A stretch of DNA of 64,000 nucleotides, taken from positions 124,001-188,000 of the forward strand of contig NZ_JACAIS010000007.1 of the NCBI RefSeq assembly GCF_030325625.1, written 5' to 3'. Shown here piece after piece: positions 25,762 through 37,042 of this stretch (position 1 is the first letter of the stretch; each line of letters starts with the position of its first letter). This stretch comes from Sphingobacterium sp. N143. Its GTDB lineage: Bacteria; Bacteroidota; Bacteroidia; Sphingobacteriales; Sphingobacteriaceae. Both the position numbers and the translations under genes were made by a program. A model generated the notes under the pieces. The model worked only from the letters and a program-made list of their open reading frames with translations, was not told where the DNA came from and did no database searches.

Positions 25762-27171
25762 ATGAGTAGAAGAATTCCACAAGAGAAGAAGTTCTTGAAA
25801 GATATTGCCATCATTGATATTGCCGAAGAGGGCAGAGGTGTTGGGAAAACTGAAGATTTGGTTTTGTTTGTAGAAAAAGCTGTGCCTGGTGATGTTGTTG
25901 ACGTTGAGCTCCTGCGTAAGAAAAAGAATTTTGCTGAGGCTAAAGTTACCAGTCTGAAAGAAGCATCGGAATACCGTGTTGATCCTTTTTGTGAACACTT
26001 TGGCGTTTGTGGTGGTTGCAAATGGCAACATATGAGCTATGAATCCCAGTTGAAATTTAAGCAGCAATCTGTTGATAATGCGCTGTCGCGTATTGGAAAA
26101 GTGGATACTGCCTCCATGGAAGGTATTTTAGGGTCAGCTCAGACGGAGTATTATAGAAATAAATTAGAATATACTTTTTCCAACAAAAAATGGCTGACGT
26201 CTGTTGATGAAAATCTGCCTGAGTTGGAAATGAATGCATTAGGGTTCCATGTGCCCGGACGGTTTGACAAAATCCTAGATATAGATCATTGTTTTCTTCA
26301 AGAAAATCCTTCAAATGAGATTCGTAATGCTATTCGTGATTTTGCGATTCGTGAAGGAATGACTTTTTATGATCTTCGAGCACATTCAGGGGTATTACGA
26401 AATCTGATTATTCGGATATCATCAACTGGTGAGATGATGGTGATCGTGGTGTTTGCCTACCCTGAGGAAGGTCAAGTGGACTCATTGATGAATTTTGTCA
26501 AGGAGAAGTTCCCTCAAATTGCCTCTCTTCTTTATATCATAAATCAAAAACGGAATGATACCATCTTTGATCAGGATATACAGGTATATGCCGGTCGAGA
26601 TTTTATTTATGAGGAAATGGAAGGACTTAAATATAAGGTTGGGCCAAAGTCATTTTATCAGACCAATTCGGCACAGGCTTATGAACTCTATAAAATCACA
26701 CGTGACTTTGCGGATTTGAAGGGGGATGAGCTGGTATATGATTTATATACCGGAGCTGGTACTATTGCGAATTTCGTTGCGAAAAAGGTTAAAGAAGTGA
26801 TTGGAGTCGAGTATGTTCCTTCAGCCATTGAAGATGCAAAAGTGAATTCCTCCCTCAATAATATCAATAATACCAAGTTTTATGCCGGAGATATGAAAGA
26901 TGTTTTGACTCCAGCTTTCATTGCTGAACATGGTAAGCCAGATGTTGTTATAACAGATCCACCAAGAGCAGGGATGCATGCTGATGTTGTGGCACGTTTA
27001 TTGGAAATGGAATCGCCTAAGGTTGTTTACGTTAGCTGCAATGCTGCAACACAAGCAAGAGATTTGGCTCTATTAGCTGATAAATATGTGGTGAAACGTA
27101 TAAAACCGGTCGATATGTTTCCACATACACAACATGTTGAAAATGTTGTTCTATTGGAACTAAAGAAATAG
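25762..27171 (+). CDS. rlmD: 23S rRNA (uracil-5-)-methyltransferase RlmD/RumA-like
   Basis: 469 residues. N-terminal TRAM domain (about 10-70), then an iron-sulfur motif beginning CEHFGVCGGCKWQH (about 78-91). The SAM fold has YDLYTGAGTIANF and ITDPPRAGM. The catalytic cysteine lies in VVYVSCNAATQARD. Target U1939 of 23S rRNA, with S-adenosylmethionine as donor, is the family norm, though Bacteroidota paralogues may be RlmCD-like. The ATG at 25762 is used; a TTG at 25753 lies inside a -7 box (TATTTTTG, 25748-25755) only 6 nt from the ATG, so the transcript is probably leaderless. Confidence 0.9.
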   Translation: MSRRIPQEKKFLKDIAIIDIAEEGRGVGKTEDLVLFVEKAVPGDVVDVELLRKKKNFAEAKVTSLKEASEYRVDPFCEHFGVCGGCKWQHMSYESQLKFKQQSVDNALSRIGKVDTASMEGILGSAQTEYYRNKLEYTFSNKKWLTSVDENLPELEMNALGFHVPGRFDKILDIDHCFLQENPSNEIRNAIRDFAIREGMTFYDLRAHSGVLRNLIIRISSTGEMMVIVVFAYPEEGQVDSLMNFVKEKFPQIASLLYIINQKRNDTIFDQDIQVYAGRDFIYEEMEGLKYKVGPKSFYQTNSAQAYELYKITRDFADLKGDELVYDLYTGAGTIANFVAKKVKEVIGVEYVPSAIEDAKVNSSLNNINNTKFYAGDMKDVLTPAFIAEHGKPDVVITDPPRAGMHADVVARLLEMESPKVVYVSCNAATQARDLALLADKYVVKRIKPVDMFPHTQHVENVVLLELKK

Positions 27172-27180
27172 CATAGTATT

Positions 27181-27579
27181 ATGGAAGTAGAGGATTTATT
27201 TTCAGGTGCTTCAAAAGCGGAAGGATCACAGTCTACAGGGCCGAGCCCTTTGAAAAGCTTGCAGATCGATCTTGATTTTTATAGTGAATCAATTCGGGAA
27301 GTGGCTTTAGAAATTGTTGAAGAAGGGTATTCGGCTTTCCCCATTTTTGTAGCACATCAGCATGAAGTATCAGTTGGAGAAGTGATCTTGGATCGTAAAG
27401 AGTTGGAAACGAACTGGACAATTAATGCTTCGACGCTGGAAGAGTTTATACAAATGGATATCATACAAGAAAATCGTAAATCAGCGTTTATACAAAATTA
27501 TAAACCAGCAAAAGATTATATGTGCTTATTTGTTGTGGTGGCTGAAGGTGCTAATTTTGTCTTTTATCCCTATAAGTAG
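27181..27579 (+). CDS. Conserved hypothetical protein, 132 aa
   Basis: A soluble, acidic protein with no signal peptide or membrane segment. It starts 9 bp after rlmD, so the two are probably co-transcribed. I recognise it only as a Bacteroidota-type hypothetical. It has a Ser/Gly-rich first 20 residues, an alpha/beta body (LEIVEEGYSAFPIFVAHQ) and a beta-rich end (YMCLFVVVAEGANFVFYPY). No function is assigned. Confidence 0.65.
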   Translation: MEVEDLFSGASKAEGSQSTGPSPLKSLQIDLDFYSESIREVALEIVEEGYSAFPIFVAHQHEVSVGEVILDRKELETNWTINASTLEEFIQMDIIQENRKSAFIQNYKPAKDYMCLFVVVAEGANFVFYPYK

Positions 27580-27764
27580 TGACAGGTAACATTTAAACTT
27601 TTTTAACAATACAAATGTTAAACTATTACTACTTTAGCATAGTAGGTTAAGTCGTATTGGATAGAAAAAGTTCAAGAATCTACAGGGTGGCCTTTTTTGC
27701 AAGGGCGCTATTATTTCATTGCCTTGAGTGATGCAGAAGAATAGATTGTAGGGATAGGCATAAT

Positions 27765-28544
27765 ATGAATAAACAATTTGTTCCAATGAGAAGAATACGT
27801 ATACATATAGGGGTGGTGGGAGTGTTTTTATTGTTGTTAAGTACGTTTAATGCAAGAGCGCAGCATATACAGAAGGTTTCTGGAATGGTTATGCAAAAAG
27901 GTACTGCCAATAGAATCGGTGATGTGGTGGTTCATAATTTGCGGACCAACAGGTCTGTGATGACAAACTCTTTTGGTGTTTTTACAATTGATGCTTCTGT
28001 AGGAGACTCTTTGTCTTTCACTAAAGTTGGTTTTTCACCTGTGAAGACTGCTTTGACGGATTTGGATGAATTTTACATCGAAATGCAGGAGGGGATCAAG
28101 CTTGAAACGGTTACTGTCGAGCGAAAATCAAAAGAGGCAGAGTTGAATGAAGCGATGGGGAATTATTCTAAAAAAGGGGTTTATAACGGTGGGAAGAATA
28201 AGTTCGGTACTTATTTAGGGAGCCCGGCTACTGCACTTTATAATCTTTTTGGAAGAGAAGCTAAGAATGCGAAACGCTTTGGTCGATTTATGGATAGAGA
28301 AAAGGAGGAGTTGCAGGTAGACCGTATATTTTCCAGGCAAGCAGTCAAGAATTTGACAAAATTAGATAGCGCAGACTTGGATGCCTTTATGGTGCGTTAT
28401 CGCCCTTCGTTTGAGCTAGCTGAACATTGGGGGCAATATGATCTCATGCATTATGTACAACAATCTTTGGAAGATTTTAATGCGCAGGGCCGACCTAAGG
28501 AATCGCTGTTACCAGATATTGAAGTTAAAACGCAGGAAAAATAG
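27765..28544 (+). CDS. Secreted protein with carboxypeptidase-regulatory-like domain
   Basis: 259 residues with a Sec signal peptide (about 1-33, cleavage near ARAQH). Residues 38-110 fit the Ig-like carboxypeptidase-regulatory (CarbopepD_reg_2) domain common at the N-terminus of Bacteroidota surface proteins: GMVMQKGTANRIGDVVVHNL, then SFGVFTIDASVGDSLSFTKVGF. The C-terminal half is helical and charged, with no barrel domain, so it is not a SusC truncation in any obvious sense. The upstream 185 bp hold a weak inverted repeat (27587-27620) and nothing else recognised. Confidence 0.75.
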   Translation: MNKQFVPMRRIRIHIGVVGVFLLLLSTFNARAQHIQKVSGMVMQKGTANRIGDVVVHNLRTNRSVMTNSFGVFTIDASVGDSLSFTKVGFSPVKTALTDLDEFYIEMQEGIKLETVTVERKSKEAELNEAMGNYSKKGVYNGGKNKFGTYLGSPATALYNLFGREAKNAKRFGRFMDREKEELQVDRIFSRQAVKNLTKLDSADLDAFMVRYRPSFELAEHWGQYDLMHYVQQSLEDFNAQGRPKESLLPDIEVKTQEK

Positions 28545-28759
28545 TGAGTCTCTTTCAATACCCATAATTGCTCGGAGGAGCTATTGATTAATATTGCTGG
28601 ATAGGGCATTGCTTCCATTTATTGTAGCCAGATAGCCTCATGTCGATGATGTTTTTAGTGTAATAGAACAAAAATGTAAATAACTTCAGGTTTTGGCACT
28701 TTGTTTGATTTCATTAAGGGATAATTATTAGTTAGAATATTAAAAGTCTTAGATAGCTT

Positions 28760-29449
28760 ATGAAAATGAATAGAAAATTAGCTGTATTTGGTTTGACTGT
28801 TGCGACCTCAGCTATGTTATTTGGAAGTTGTTCTACAATCCAAAATACAAATAATACAACTAAAGGTGGTGTTATAGGTGGTGTTGCCGGTGGAGCTTTA
28901 GGAGCTCTAATTGGCGGAAAAGCCGGTAATACTGCTATAGGTACATTGGCCGGTGCTGCTATTGGCGGTGCAGCGGGTGTATTGATTGGTAAAAAGATGG
29001 ACAAACAAGCTGCTGAAATTTCTAAAACAGTTGAAGGTGCTGAAGTTACCCAATCAGCAGAAGGTATCGTTGTAAAATTTGATTCTGGAATTTTATTCGA
29101 TTTCAATAAGTCTGATTTAAAGGCCTCTGCTAAAGATAATATTGCAAACCTGGTAACGACTTTGAATAAAGAGCAAGGTACGGAGATTTTAGTTATTGGA
29201 CACACGGATAATGTTGGTACTTTAGCTGCGAATGAAAAAGTATCTTTAGATCGTGCAAATGCAGTACGTGCTTTTGCTGTGTCTAAGGGATTGGCTTCTT
29301 CTCGTATCCAAACTGAAGGAAGAAATTTTGCTGAACCAATCGCGAGTAATGATACTGAAGCCGGTCGTGCCCAAAACCGCCGTGTGGAGATCGTTATTGT
29401 AGCGGGTGATCAAATGAAGAAAGAGGCCAAACAGGAAGCTGGTCAATAA
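28760..29449 (+). CDS. OmpA-family lipoprotein with glycine zipper
   Basis: 229 residues. Lipobox LFGSC near residues 19-23 gives a lipidated Cys. A glycine-zipper segment rich in GG-x3-G repeats (GGVIGGVAGGALGALIGG) spans about 35-80. The OmpA C-terminal peptidoglycan-binding domain follows at about 95-220, with VIGHTDNVG, SLDRANAVRAF and GRAQNRRVEI. It anchors the outer membrane to peptidoglycan. It is flanked downstream by a hairpin terminator, and upstream by 215 bp in which I recognise no feature. Confidence 0.92.
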   Translation: MKMNRKLAVFGLTVATSAMLFGSCSTIQNTNNTTKGGVIGGVAGGALGALIGGKAGNTAIGTLAGAAIGGAAGVLIGKKMDKQAAEISKTVEGAEVTQSAEGIVVKFDSGILFDFNKSDLKASAKDNIANLVTTLNKEQGTEILVIGHTDNVGTLAANEKVSLDRANAVRAFAVSKGLASSRIQTEGRNFAEPIASNDTEAGRAQNRRVEIVIVAGDQMKKEAKQEAGQ

Positions 29450-29526
29450 ACTGTGTTTTGCTGTATTGCCCACTTATTGCATTGTCTGGGTAACTCACAT
29501 ACAAAATAAAATGTGCCCTTAATAAT

Positions 29527-29559
29527 GGAAAAGGCGTTGATAACTTCAACGCCTTTTCC
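29527..29559 (+). terminator. Hairpin terminator after the OmpA-family gene
   Basis: GGAAAAGGCGTTGA (29527-29540) pairs perfectly with TCAACGCCTTTTCC (29546-29559) around TAACT. The T-tract is poor. It lies in the 297-bp gap before miaB. Confidence 0.7.
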
Positions 29560-29746
29560 GTTAAAATTTGACAAAGTATAAACTATATTTCTATCTGACA
29601 AACTGTCATTATATGGATTTTAATTTCTAACTTTGTAGTCTTTGAAATTATCATGGGGCTAAGATCAACCCTTAAAATGAAGAAGGATATTTTACTTATG
29701 ATAGCTTCACTTCGATTAAAAATTATATTCTAATGAATATTGAGTT

Positions 29747-31183
29747 ATGCTAGATTTAACACATACAACTAAGGAACATGACGAATCTCGTCAGGGGGAG
29801 GCATTGTTATTGGAACAAGATCCGACATTAAGCAATGGGCGCAAATTATATATTGAAAGTTACGGTTGCCAAATGAACTTCTCGGATAGTGAGATTGTTG
29901 CTTCTATTCTTCTAGATAAAGGTTTTGAAACGACCAAAAACTATCAGGAAGCTGATGTCGTCTTTATCAATACTTGTTCTATCCGTGAAAATGCTGAGCA
30001 GCGCGTGCGTAATCGACTGAAAGAGTTTGAGGCTGCAAAGGCAAAAAATCCTGGAATGATTGTAGGTGTGTTGGGATGTATGGCAGAGCGCTTAAAATCG
30101 AAGTTTCTGGAAGAGGAGAAACTAGTAGATGTGGTTGTGGGACCTGATGCCTATCGTGATTTACCAAACTTAATTGACAAGGTGGATGACGGAGCTAAGG
30201 CGGTCAATGTTTTACTGTCAAGAGAGGAGACTTACGCTGATATTAATCCTGTCCGATTAAATTCAAATGGTGTCACAGCTTTTATTTCTATCATGCGGGG
30301 ATGCGATAACATGTGCTCCTTCTGTGTGGTTCCTTTTACCAGAGGACGCGAACGTAGCCGGGATCCACACTCTATTGTGAAGGAAGCTCAGGACTTATTC
30401 AATGCAGGATATAAGGAAGTAACCTTGCTGGGACAGAACGTAGACTCTTACAAACACACAGCCCCAGTTGCTGAAGGGGAGACCCCGGCAGAGACTGTGA
30501 CATTTGCTAAGTTGCTGACAATGGTTGCTGAGGTGAGCCCACTTTTACGTGTTCGTTTTTCAACCTCCCATCCAAAAGATATTACTGACGAGGTTTTGTT
30601 TGCCATTGCTTCACATGAGAATATTTGTAATTATATTCATTTGCCTGTTCAGTCCGGGAATTCCAGAATATTGGAACTGATGAATCGTACATATGACCGT
30701 GAATGGTATATGGAACGTGTGGATGCGATCCGTCGAATTATTCCTGATTGTGCTATTTCTACCGACGTCATCACAGGCTTCTGTACAGAAACCGAAGAAG
30801 AGCATCAGGAGACTTTGTCGATGATGGATTTTGTTAAATATGATTTTGCATACATGTTTGCCTATTCTGAAAGGCCAGGTACATTAGCTGCGAAGCGTTA
30901 TGAAGATGATATTGCTGAAGATATAAAAAAACGTCGTTTGACAGAAGTCATCAACAAACAGCGCGATCATAGCTTGTATCGTTATCAGAATTTTGTTGGA
31001 AAAGTGTGTAAAGTTCTTATTGAAGGTTTTTCTAAAAGATCTGAATCTGACTTTTGTGGTCGTAATGATCAAAACGCTTTAGTCGTGTTTCCGATAGATC
31101 CCTGTTACAAACAAGGCGATTATGTCAACGTACTTATTGAATCATGTACTTCTGCAACATTATTGGGTAAAATTGTCGATTAA
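29747..31183 (+). CDS. miaB: tRNA-2-methylthio-N6-dimethylallyladenosine synthase MiaB
   Basis: 478 residues. Radical SAM methylthiotransferase acting on i6A37 of tRNA. UPF0004 domain with [11 protein letters not shown] (about 39-49) and further cysteines in NTCSIREN and GVLGCMAER for the auxiliary cluster. The radical SAM motif [19 protein letters not shown] lies near residue 188, and a C-terminal TRAM domain is present. The first 35 residues are an acidic extension. It is followed 33 bp later by the sigma54 regulator and begins the gene string miaB to groEL. Confidence 0.96.
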   Translation: MLDLTHTTKEHDESRQGEALLLEQDPTLSNGRKLYIESYGCQMNFSDSEIVASILLDKGFETTKNYQEADVVFINTCSIRENAEQRVRNRLKEFEAAKAKNPGMIVGVLGCMAERLKSKFLEEEKLVDVVVGPDAYRDLPNLIDKVDDGAKAVNVLLSREETYADINPVRLNSNGVTAFISIMRGCDNMCSFCVVPFTRGRERSRDPHSIVKEAQDLFNAGYKEVTLLGQNVDSYKHTAPVAEGETPAETVTFAKLLTMVAEVSPLLRVRFSTSHPKDITDEVLFAIASHENICNYIHLPVQSGNSRILELMNRTYDREWYMERVDAIRRIIPDCAISTDVITGFCTETEEEHQETLSMMDFVKYDFAYMFAYSERPGTLAAKRYEDDIAEDIKKRRLTEVINKQRDHSLYRYQNFVGKVCKVLIEGFSKRSESDFCGRNDQNALVVFPIDPCYKQGDYVNVLIESCTSATLLGKIVD

Positions 31184-31216
31184 AATTTAAAATAATTTAT
31201 TTCCAACTGGAAATTT

Positions 31217-32491
31217 ATGGATAATCAAGATATAAAAAATAGGTTTGGAATCATTGGTAATTCACCGTTGTTAAATCGGGCGATAGATATTGCTCGACAA
31301 GTGGCTCCAACTGATATTTCTGTATTAATACAAGGTGAAAGCGGTAGTGGTAAAGAAGTTTTTTCGCATATTATCCATCAATTGAGCTCCCGAAAACATG
31401 GGCCCTTTATTGCGGTCAATTGTGGAGCTATTCCGGAAGGTACGATTGATTCCGAACTATTTGGTCATGAGAAAGGTTCCTTCACAGGCGCTCATGAAGC
31501 ACGCAAAGGGTATTTTGAGGTTGTTGATGGCGGAACGATTTTTTTAGATGAAGTGGGTGAGTTGCCACTGGGGACTCAAGCGAGATTACTGCGTGTATTG
31601 GAATCAGGAGAATATATCCGTGTAGGATCTTCCAAAGTACAAAAAACGAATGTACGCGTTGTTGCTGCGACAAATGTAAACATGTTTGAGGCAGTTCAAA
31701 AAGGAAAATTTCGAGAGGATCTGTATTACCGTTTGAACACGGTGCCTTTGCGTGTGCCTTCCTTACGTGAACGCCCAGAAGATATCAACTTGTTATTTCG
31801 TAAGTTTATTGTCGATTTTTCAGAAAAATATCGTTCACCAGGTGTACAATTGACAGAAGATGCACAAAATATGCTACGAAATTATAGTTGGCCTGGAAAT
31901 GTACGTCAATTAAAGAATGTTGCCGAGCAGATTGCTGTTCTGGAAAAAGAACGGATTGTTGACGCCCCTACATTACAGAATTATTTGCCAAATGAATCAC
32001 GTACAAGTTTGCCTGCGATTGTTTCTTCAAATAAGGGTGCAAAAGAAGATTTTTCTGAAAGAGACCTGTTGTACAAGGTCCTGTTTGACATGAAGAAGGA
32101 CATGGTAGACCTGAAAAAGCTGGTTGTGGAGCTCATTCAAAAAGGAGTAGACTCAAACACGTTTGATCAGAATTCTCCATATATCAATCAATTGTATCAA
32201 GAAATCGAGCCTCAATTGAAATCCGAATCTGAAGGATATGACGGTACGCCAACATTAACTATCCATTCACCGAATAATTCGGCTAATGTATTGAAAGGAT
32301 CAGTTGCACAGGATGATTATTTGCAAGATGCCCAAGAGGTGGAGGAATCATTGTCTCTTGTTGACAAGGAATCAGATCTGATCAAAAAAGCTTTGAAAAA
32401 ACATCGCGGTAAGCGTAAAGCTGCAGCTCAGGAGTTGGGAATTTCTGAAAGGACTTTGTATAGAAAAATTAAAGACTTAAATTTAGATTAA
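31217..32491 (+). CDS. Sigma54-dependent transcriptional activator without receiver domain
   Basis: 424 residues. The AAA+ domain (about 10-245) has Walker A GESGSGKE, the sigma54-contacting loop as GSFTGA (Ser in place of the common Ala), Walker B TIFLDEVGEL, and RRLN-type sensor residues. A linker of about 110 residues (acidic, helical) is followed by a Fis-type HTH at the C-terminus (KRKAAAQELGISERTLYRKIKDL). No N-terminal receiver or GAF domain is present, as in the NtrC-like regulator found beside lptE and secG in Bacteroidota. Activity must be controlled by binding partners or expression. Confidence 0.93.
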   Translation: MDNQDIKNRFGIIGNSPLLNRAIDIARQVAPTDISVLIQGESGSGKEVFSHIIHQLSSRKHGPFIAVNCGAIPEGTIDSELFGHEKGSFTGAHEARKGYFEVVDGGTIFLDEVGELPLGTQARLLRVLESGEYIRVGSSKVQKTNVRVVAATNVNMFEAVQKGKFREDLYYRLNTVPLRVPSLRERPEDINLLFRKFIVDFSEKYRSPGVQLTEDAQNMLRNYSWPGNVRQLKNVAEQIAVLEKERIVDAPTLQNYLPNESRTSLPAIVSSNKGAKEDFSERDLLYKVLFDMKKDMVDLKKLVVELIQKGVDSNTFDQNSPYINQLYQEIEPQLKSESEGYDGTPTLTIHSPNNSANVLKGSVAQDDYLQDAQEVEESLSLVDKESDLIKKALKKHRGKRKAAAQELGISERTLYRKIKDLNLD

Positions 32492-32502
32492 GGTTTTAGC
32501 AA

Positions 32503-33018
32503 ATGTTGTCAAAAAGAATTTTATATATCCTTCTCACGACGATCTTTCTATTTATATTGAATGGTTGTGGGGTGAAGTATGGTTTTACCGGGGGGTCTAT
32601 TCCAGAAGGAATGAAGACAGTCAACATTCAGTATTTTGAAAATATTGCACCGTTGGTTTACCCTACCCTTAGTCAAAATTTTACAGAAGCTTTAAAAGAG
32701 CGTATTCGAAATCAATCTCGGTTGAGTCAGGTCAATCAGGATGGAGATGCTACTTTTGAAGGTTTTATTACAGATTATACCATCAGCCCGGCGGCAGTTG
32801 AAGCAGGTACAGACCGTGCTGCAATGAATAGATTGACTATTACAGTCAAAGTCTCCTATCATAATAAGCTTAATCCTAAGGATGACTTTGAACAGCCTTT
32901 TACCCGGTTTAAGGAATTTGCTGGAAATCTGCAAAGCGCACAAGAAGAGACTTTGGGTAAAGAGATTATTCTGATGCTAACGGAGGATATATATAATAAG
33001 GCATTTGCTAATTGGTAA
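32503..33018 (+). CDS. lptE: LPS-assembly lipoprotein LptE-like
   Basis: 171 residues. N-terminal lipoprotein signal with lipobox ILNGC (about 18-22). The body matches the Bacteroidota LptE family: YGFTGGSIPEGMKTVNI near 26-42, LSQNFTEALKERIRNQSRL and the repeated beta strands that follow. LptE plugs the LptD translocon in the outer membrane. It starts 11 bp after the sigma54 regulator and overlaps nothing; the next gene begins at 33032. Confidence 0.88.
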   Translation: MLSKRILYILLTTIFLFILNGCGVKYGFTGGSIPEGMKTVNIQYFENIAPLVYPTLSQNFTEALKERIRNQSRLSQVNQDGDATFEGFITDYTISPAAVEAGTDRAAMNRLTITVKVSYHNKLNPKDDFEQPFTRFKEFAGNLQSAQEETLGKEIILMLTEDIYNKAFANW

Positions 33019-33031
33019 TTTTATTTATAAG

Positions 33032-34150
33032 ATGAATCTTAACATGCCATTATCCAATAACGAGCTTTTCTTTCAAGCAATCCATTATCCTGAATCTGTC
33101 GAGCAGGACATAATATTGGCATTGATTGAAAAATATCCTTATGTGCAAAGCCTACGATTTGCATATGAACGCAAAATTTTTGGAGAAGGGGGGGGCGTCC
33201 AGGACTTGTCGTCTGCGTTGCTTTATGCTTCCTCACCCAATTGGTTATATGAATTTGTACATAATAAGCCGGCGGATACCAAATCATTAGCGAGTGAAAC
33301 CATATTATCTACTGAAGAAGTTGATGCCGCTACAATAATCATGACAGATGAGTCCGAGCATGATGTCGAACATGTGGCAGTGGACAATCTAGAAGAGGAA
33401 ATTATTGATGTAGAAGTTACAGCAACTGATGCAATTCCACCAACACATAAAGATTTAGACGAACTTGATCAATTGATTCAGGCAGGTGTGGCGCAGGATT
33501 ATTTCCGTACCAAAGAATCGAAAAAAGAGGTTAATGTTGTTGAAGAAGCCCAGATTGTTGAGCCAGTCGGTTCAGAAGCAATGATGGATTCATCTATAAA
33601 CCGTCAAGAGCGGGTTACAGTGTATGACGATGATACCATGCCCTATAGTTTTTTATGGTGGTTGCATAAGACACGCCTTGAGTATGCAGAGACTTATCAA
33701 CCTTATGTAAAGTCTCCAATAGGTCCGATGACACCATCCAGCGATGATATTGCAAAGATTCATGAAAGGTTAGATAGTCAATTGCTGGACCAACAGATAC
33801 GGGAGAATATCTTTCATTTACAATCACCTGAAGCGAAGTTAAGTGATGAAGTGAAAACGACGATCGCATTTCAGATTCCTCGTAAGACGGATGAAGTGAT
33901 CGAGAAATTTATTCGGGAGGAGCCTATGATTCAACCTTTGCAGGCTGAAAAATTAGACTTGGAGAATAAAGCCCGAAAAAGCTCTGAGGATCAGTATTCA
34001 CTTGTTACGGAAACGCTGGCAAAAATATATGCTGAACAGGGTTTATATCCTAAAGCAATAGATGTTTACAAAAAATTAGTTTTGAAATATCCGGAAAAAA
34101 ATGCTTACTTTGCGGCACATATCATAGAGTTAGAAAAGAAATTAAATTAA
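33032..34150 (+). CDS. Hypothetical protein with C-terminal TPR-like motif
   Basis: About 372 residues from ATG 33032 (MNLNMPL); a TTG nine codons upstream overlaps lptE and is less likely. There is no signal peptide. The N-terminal 80 residues are globular (LALIEKYPYVQSLRFAYER). A long acidic, disordered middle (about 85-190, rich in Glu/Val/Asp) follows, and the end has a TPR-like helix pair (TLAKIYAEQGLYPKAIDVYKKL). It sits in the conserved lptE to secG gene string, 12 bp before secG, so it may help envelope or secretion assembly. That is context only. Confidence 0.75.
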   Translation: MNLNMPLSNNELFFQAIHYPESVEQDIILALIEKYPYVQSLRFAYERKIFGEGGGVQDLSSALLYASSPNWLYEFVHNKPADTKSLASETILSTEEVDAATIIMTDESEHDVEHVAVDNLEEEIIDVEVTATDAIPPTHKDLDELDQLIQAGVAQDYFRTKESKKEVNVVEEAQIVEPVGSEAMMDSSINRQERVTVYDDDTMPYSFLWWLHKTRLEYAETYQPYVKSPIGPMTPSSDDIAKIHERLDSQLLDQQIRENIFHLQSPEAKLSDEVKTTIAFQIPRKTDEVIEKFIREEPMIQPLQAEKLDLENKARKSSEDQYSLVTETLAKIYAEQGLYPKAIDVYKKLVLKYPEKNAYFAAHIIELEKKLN

Positions 34151-34162
34151 TTATATAAAGAG

Positions 34163-34570
34163 ATGCAAGGATTATTAATTGGTCTTATCATATTAGCTAG
34201 TATTATTTTAGCATTTTTGGTTTTAATCCAAAACCCAAAAGGAGGAGGTTTGTCTTCTGGTTTTTCTGGAGGAACGAATCTTATGGGTGTAAAACGTACA
34301 GGTGATTTTTTGGAGAAAGGTACCTGGATTATGGTGATTGCCATTATGGTATTCAGTTTAGGGGTAAATATTATAGGAACATCACCTAGCAGTACGTCGA
34401 AAGGTGGACTGGGAGGGCAAATTGAAGCTCCTGTACAGCAAGGTCCATTGAATTTAGGTAATCCGGCTCAAAAACCTGCGGGTTCTGCAACGGGACAAGA
34501 ACAAGCAACTCCTCAATCGGAAGGAAATGCCCCAGCAGCAACTAAACCGGCTGAAGAGGCTAAGAAATAG
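34163..34570 (+). CDS. secG: Preprotein translocase subunit SecG
   Basis: 135 residues. Two membrane helices (about 3-22 and 53-72) flank the loop LIQNPKGGGLSSGFSGG, a SecG signature. The C-terminus is a long Gln/Pro/Ala-rich tail of about 55 residues, as common in Bacteroidota SecG. Part of SecYEG in the inner membrane. A strong hairpin terminator follows. Confidence 0.95.
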   Translation: MQGLLIGLIILASIILAFLVLIQNPKGGGLSSGFSGGTNLMGVKRTGDFLEKGTWIMVIAIMVFSLGVNIIGTSPSSTSKGGLGGQIEAPVQQGPLNLGNPAQKPAGSATGQEQATPQSEGNAPAATKPAEEAKK

Positions 34571-34585
34571 TTTCTATCTACAAAT

Positions 34586-34626
34586 AAAAAAAGCTTCGTC
34601 TACAAAAGACGAAGCTTTTTTTATTT
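34586..34626 (+). terminator. Rho-independent terminator after secG
   Basis: A 15-bp stem (AAAAAAAGCTTCGTC with GACGAAGCTTTTTTT) around TACAAAA, followed by T-rich sequence. It ends the miaB-secG string before groES. The remaining 240 bp to groES hold no CIRCE inverted repeat that I could see. Confidence 0.9.
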
Positions 34627-34868
34627 TATGAGTTTTTGTTGTTAGGCTATGAAAGGATTGGGAATGTGATCGGATCTATTTTGTAAGACTGTCAGATGAA
34701 TGGTGACAGTGTGACAGCAAAACAAATTATTATAGGTCGAGATGTTAAGTTTTCAGTGAAAAATTGTCCTATACGCTGTCTTATTTACAATTGGCATAAA
34801 AGATGATACGTCTATAACGATTATAACATAAAAATAAAATTCAATAACAGATAAAAAGTAAATTAATT

Positions 34869-35144
34869 ATGGCATTAAGTATCAAACCTATCGGAGACAG
34901 AGTAGTAGTAGAAGCTGCTCCAGCAGAAGAAAAAACAGCTTCAGGGTTGTATATCCCCGATACAGCAAAAGAAAAACCATCTCAAGGTACAGTAGTTGCT
35001 GTAGGTACAGGTAAAGTTGACGAGCCGTTAACTGTAAAAGTTGGTGATAAAGTATTATACGGAAAATACGCGGGTACTGAAATTACTTACGAAGGAAAAG
35101 AGTACTTAATTATGCGTGAGTCTGATATTTATGCTGTTATCTAG
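34869..35144 (+). CDS. groES: Co-chaperonin GroES
   Basis: 91 residues, standard length. It begins [18 protein letters not shown], carries the mobile loop [16 protein letters not shown] (about 21-36) that docks on GroEL, and ends [12 protein letters not shown]. Cytosolic lid of the GroEL chamber. It is separated from groEL by a 117-bp spacer containing dispersed repeat sequence, longer than usual for this operon. Confidence 0.98.
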   Translation: MALSIKPIGDRVVVEAAPAEEKTASGLYIPDTAKEKPSQGTVVAVGTGKVDEPLTVKVGDKVLYGKYAGTEITYEGKEYLIMRESDIYAVI

Positions 35145-35149
35145 GAGAT

Positions 35150-36899
<1,750 letters not shown>

Positions 36900-36920
36900 G
36901 ATCATTCATTCATTTATATA

Positions 36921-36957
36921 AAAAAGGCACGTTTGGATTTACGAACGTGCCTTTTTT
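36921..36957 (+). terminator. Rho-independent terminator after groEL
   Basis: AAAAAGGCACGTT pairs with AACGTGCCTTTTT around a 10-nt loop and ends in a T run. It ends the groESL operon and separates it from the convergent ggt gene. Confidence 0.9.
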
Positions 36958-37042
36958 ATGATTTATCCAATTTTATTCTGTTTGCCTAGCTCTGAATATG
37001 CATACTGTGCTTAATCGGTCTTCTATTTTAAAGCTATAGATT

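Noticed and set aside
27587..27620. TAACATTT/AAATGTTA inverted repeat upstream of the carboxypeptidase-regulatory-domain gene
   Set aside because: Only 8-bp AT-rich arms; expected by chance in such a spacer.
34627..34868. A CIRCE (HrcA) operator before groES
   Set aside because: No TTAGCACTC/GAGTGCTAA-type repeat was found in the leader.
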